A stretch of 64,000 nt of DNA from Anopheles merus (Eukaryota; Arthropoda; Insecta; Diptera; Culicidae): NCBI RefSeq assembly GCF_017562075.2, contig NC_054085.1, positions 34,163,039-34,227,038 on the forward strand, written 5' to 3'. Both the position numbers and the translations under genes were made by a program. Positions 57,401 to 64,000 of this stretch are shown piece after piece. Under the pieces are notes generated by a model, which did not search any database, was not told where the DNA came from, and saw only the letters and a program-made list of their open reading frames with translations. The stretch's first letter is position 1; each line of letters starts with the position of its first letter.

Positions 57401-59527
57401 ATCATTTCCTGGAAGCTTTAATTGTTCAAATAAACTAGATCGTTAAATCACTATGTGCAGTACGTCGAATCACCTAGGAAATTCCGTTTACATCACGTGT
57501 AGCTTAGGTTTGCAAACTCCATATTTCGGTAAAACTAGTTTATCATTCTTTCATATCCACAGACTTCATCACTCTGTGCGTTAAAAGCTCGTAAATGGTC
57601 TATCAAATCAACGAATCTTTAATTTGATAACCCTTTCCAACCATTGGTGTTTGATGATGCAAAACACACCTCCCCGAAACTAGACCTGCCTAAGTAAACA
57701 GATAAACAGAACCGCCACCTACAGCAGAGAACATCGATCAATACCTTCAGCACACGTCGTAGGCGATGTTGCTGTTGCTTCACCTGTTGGAAGCTGAAAG
57801 GAGCATCTGTAGCGACGAAAGCAAAAAGCTTTCGCCATCACGTATGTTGCGAGAGACTTCTGATATAAACAACAATAAAAAAAACTAGCAAAAACTCACA
57901 CAGTATAGAATACCAAAGTAAAAAGGAGGAATTCTATTTCTGTTCAGAATAGTCCAAACACCAGCATCCAGCGTCAAATCAAATTCCTAAACAATCGCCT
58001 CTGAGTACGCCAAACACACTCCCTCCTTACCTTTGCGCTTCTCTCCTTGCTGGAAGGACGGAAAGGATTGACGTACTGTTCGAAGCGGAACCTCACCTTT
58101 CGCTGGATTCGAAACGATTCCGAAACAAATCAAACATCAACAACCATCTACGCCCAGCCGTCTTCCCCGGTTGGTCCCCGGGCAGCAGCAACGAGACGGT
58201 GCCTTGTGCAAATCGCGAAACGCTCAAATTTACATAGAACAATCAATCGGAACAGATGCAGCCACACTCCCGCAAGGCGCAACAGTGCCCAAATATCCTG
58301 TACTCTCTCTCCGACCGTCACCGCGATTCATCATCAGCTCCAGCCAGAATCGGAACGTTTATTGAAGGGGAGGAGCGTTCTTTTTAGTTATCCACGGAAC
58401 CACGGATGGAACATTTCGGCAAAGCTTGTTGTTTGTCTTTGGCGGTACCAGAGAGCATTGCTTTGGTCCGAGATTTACGAACTCGCCGCACCGAAAGGTT
58501 AGCTTAGCGAAGGTGCTAGTAGGTGGACAGAGCCCTGCTACCGGCGGATCAGGAAGGTTGTGAAATATTCCGAAAGTTTGTGTGCTGGGCTGATTAATTT
58601 GCTCTCCGGGAGGCGCCAGCTTTGTGGAATTGATTTTCCGTTCTTCCCCCATCCCTACGGCTGGCAACAAGTGAGATGAACGGTCGTGATTGTGGAAGAA
58701 GAGCCACTCAGCCGCCAACTCCTCCTTTTGATTCAAACTAAACTGCCAACCCCTCTCCGCAGGTTTTGTGCCGAAAGCTCAACATTAGCGCCTGATTTGC
58801 TTCTCAGTGCGCACGCTAATAAATGGACCGGATAAAAGCGAACACGATTCTTCATCCGAAGCTGGTTTTTGTTTGCACAAGCGATTTGCTTTCTCACGAA
58901 CGGTCGATTTATCCCGAACGGACAAGCTTTAAACCGAACCACTTTGCCTAATTGAACATTCAATTTAATGTCATTTGTGTGGGTGTGAGTGTGTGTGTTT
59001 GTAGTTGTCCAGCACCATCTCACCTGTTACTTTCATGTTATTGAGCGTATTTTCCTGTTAAATCTCCTGTTACAATAAACGCTTCTGCTAAAGGTGCTTT
59101 ACACTAATTAATAGCAATTTCAAACACACTTTTTTTGCAGGACCAATGTCAAAGGTCAATCAGCAGGTCGTGGTGAGAAGAGAGGCACTACTGTTAGCAC
59201 TATTAATTAACACCAAGATCAATCGATCTAAAGATCAAAGCACATTGGAACAGCAGTGCAGCTGGCCAGGATGCTTTAATTACAGGCGACATTATGTGAA
59301 ATGGCAAACCGATTGGAAAAAGCCATAATTATATTAATGGCAAATCATATCAAGCAATACTAAAACAAGGGTGACACTTGACACCTTCGCTAAGTAAGTG
59401 CCATAAAAAGACAGTAGTGACAGTTACCATGGCACTCAGAGACAAACAAATGAATTCTCAATATAATCGCTACAAATTGGACCAATCCCTCTTAGTTACC
59501 CAGTGCAATCCCCAGTAGCAGTGCAAG
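51420..59527. other. long region with no confident gene
   Basis: Should contain or lead to aPKC 5' exons, but no PB1-like frame was recognised on the - strand. A possible 62-nt - strand exon (57745-57806, AG/GT bounded, reading FSFQQVKQQQHRLRRVLK) and a + strand ATG with donor near 53125-53160 are unsupported. A 14-bp perfect palindrome is at 55913-55926. Confidence 0.4.
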
Positions 59528-60324
59528 ATGTACCACCTTACGCAGCTATTCGCCAGCAAGCGGACCCAGTTCCTGCACCGTATCACTCACTACACCGAGC
59601 ATTCGGATTTCTTCATCATGCAGCGCTACATTGAGAAGATCTACGCCATCCACTACACACCGCATGGCTGGCACGATCGTATCCTCTGGTATCTGTACCG
59701 TGCGCTGTACGCTCTGATCTATCTGAGCTACATCCACAAAACCCACTGGGTACTGCACCATCCGCAGGACAGTTTCAGCACAGCAAACATCCTTGGCGTG
59801 ATGTGGTTCTTCAGTGTCGTCATTCTGCGCGTTGCCATCCTCGAGTGGTACTACCCGCTAATGCTACGCATGCAGACCTTTCTGAATGATCACACCTCCT
59901 ACCAGCGGACCGACCCGTCGACGGTTGGCAGACGGGCCCGCTTCTACCGTCGAACGAATCGTGTGATACTGACCGTAATGGGTATCAACTTGGCGGAGAC
60001 AGTCTGTTTCACTGCCACCAACGTGATGAAGCTGGATGAGTTTATGCTCCAGTTCCGGGGAGCGATCGTTGGTGGCTGGCCGGTGCAGATTGTGTACGGC
60101 GTGCTGACGATGGGCTGGGGCGGGATGTACTGCATGGGATTCATGATGTGCTATCTGCTGCTGAGCATCTTTAAGCTTGAGGTGGACATACTGATACATT
60201 CGCTGGAGGAGGTGGGAAGAAGTGTTCGTTTGGAGAGTGATTTTGGAAATAGTGGAGATATCTTCTGGAATAATATTGTCGACCAGTTGAGACCTCATAT
60301 GCAACGACTGGATGAATTGTTTGT
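59528..60324 (+). CDS. odorant receptor exon 1
   Basis: 265 codons plus two bases; donor GTGAGT after DELF. Confidence 0.9.
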
Positions 60325-60963
60325 GTGAGTATTGTTGATAACTTCACGACCTAAGCCTGGAGGCTCATAGTTACTCTATCGAAACTGTTAAACTAAACGT
60401 TTGACAGTAGTCTTCGAAGACTCATCAGATCTCTAATTTCTACCCACTTCACTACAGCCAACTCCAACACCTGAAAGCCGTCATCGGACCTATCGCGTTC
60501 GTGCAGTACTACAGCACATATCTCATCATTGCGGACTGCTGCTTAATTCTGGTGTCGCATGGACTGTCCAGCTTCTCGATCGTGTACTTCATCTCCATGT
60601 TGGTGTTTCTCACCGAATCCTTCCTGCTTTGCCGCGGTGTGGAAAATTTAAGAGACTTGGTAGGATGACCGTTGGTGTTCAAAGTGAAGCAATGTAAAGC
60701 CCAATCTCTTTATCCTGCAGAAACCACGCATTGCTTCAACGGTGTACGATTGTGACTGGATGTTGCAAATGCGCTGCACTAACCCGGGGCACCGGGCTCA
60801 GTATCGTCAAGTACGGCGTACCTTGCTCCTGCTTACAGCCCAGTCCGACCAAACGATACAATTCAGCTTCGCCGGCATCGGCGAAATCTCGATGAACAGT
60901 TTCGCCCAGCTCTTGGAGAAGAGTTACTCTATGCTAACGTTTTTGCTGCAGTTCGCAAAATAG
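59528..60963 (+). CDS. odorant receptor (7tm_6 family), three exons
   Basis: Exons 59528-60324, 60458-60659 and 60721-60963 give 413 residues, the usual length. Family role: ligand-binding subunit of a heteromeric cation channel with Orco in olfactory neuron dendrites, with inverted topology (N-terminus inside). Hydrophobic segments include LYRALYALIYLSYI, VMWFFSVVILRVAIL, VILTVMGINLAETVCF, LTMGWGGMYCMGFMMCYLLL and IAFVQYYSTYLIIADCCLI. The last exon ends SFAGIGEISMNSFAQLLEKS then MLTFLLQF, matching the conserved OR C-terminus (Met-x-x-F, then aromatic helix). Splices are phase 2 (GT|GTGAGT, V) and phase 0. Start at the first ATG, context GCAAGATGT. Receptor number cannot be assigned from sequence alone; OR is preferred over gustatory receptor because the GR TYhhhhhQF signature is not evident. 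Confidence 0.9.
60458..60659 (+). CDS. odorant receptor exon 2
   Basis: Acceptor CACTACAG. Encodes QLQHLKAVIGPIAFVQYY to CRGVENLRDL; donor GTAGGA. Confidence 0.88.
60721..60963 (+). CDS. odorant receptor exon 3
   Basis: Acceptor TATCCTGCAG, phase 0. Encodes KPRIASTVYDCDWMLQM to LQFAK and TAG. Confidence 0.9.
   Translation, partial: KPRIASTVYDCDWMLQMRCTNPGHRAQYRQVRRTLLLLTAQSDQTIQFSFAGIGEISMNSFAQLLEKSYSMLTFLLQFAK

Positions 60964-64000
<3,037 letters not shown>

Overview
The window is AT-rich, intron-containing animal DNA that fits a mosquito of the genus Anopheles. The genes are insect orthologues: a Twist bHLH factor, atypical protein kinase C, a 7TM odorant receptor and a polypeptide GalNAc-transferase. 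Core promoters carry the arthropod TCAGT initiator, dinucleotide repeats are abundant, and there is a mosquito-type non-LTR retrotransposon remnant. Species assignment is inference; no alignment was possible.

Layout. (1) 2-106: possible tail of an unidentified + strand gene cut by the window edge. (2) 2010-2963, -: single-exon ATP-dependent NAD(P)H-hydrate dehydratase (NAXD), with terminal-inverted-repeat DNA just upstream (2973-4197). (3) 5807-11182, +: five-coding-exon polypeptide GalNAc-transferase, including a 17-codon first exon 2.9 kb upstream and a TATA-less Inr/DPE core promoter. (4) 11183-18416: intergenic, with one weak coding-like frame. (5) 19817-30357, -: twist, two coding exons split inside the bHLH by an 8.4-kb intron that holds a retrotransposon fragment with an 11-bp target-site duplication. 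Its promoter is also Inr/DPE with a Dorsal-like site about 95 bp upstream. (6) 35752-35833, -: tRNA-Ser(CGA). (7) 37462-38261, +: three-exon Fas apoptotic inhibitory molecule (FAIM). (8) 44558-51419, -: the pseudosubstrate-to-C-terminus part of aPKC, with two interchangeable C-tail exons and a possible third terminal exon near 42 kb; the PB1 exons were not found. (9) 51420-59527: long region without a confident gene. (10) 59528-60963, +: three-exon odorant receptor. (11) 60964-64000: flank with a (GT)n tract of about 300 bp.

The genes are ordinary metazoan loci and do not form an operon or a shared pathway: metabolite repair (NAXD), mucin-type O-glycosylation, mesoderm specification (Twist), cell polarity (aPKC), apoptosis modulation (FAIM) and olfaction. 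I see no obviously novel multi-gene system. The observations most worth following are the duplicated, phase-compatible aPKC C-tail exons, the coding-like frames near 42 kb, and the exact +28 DPEs at two promoters.
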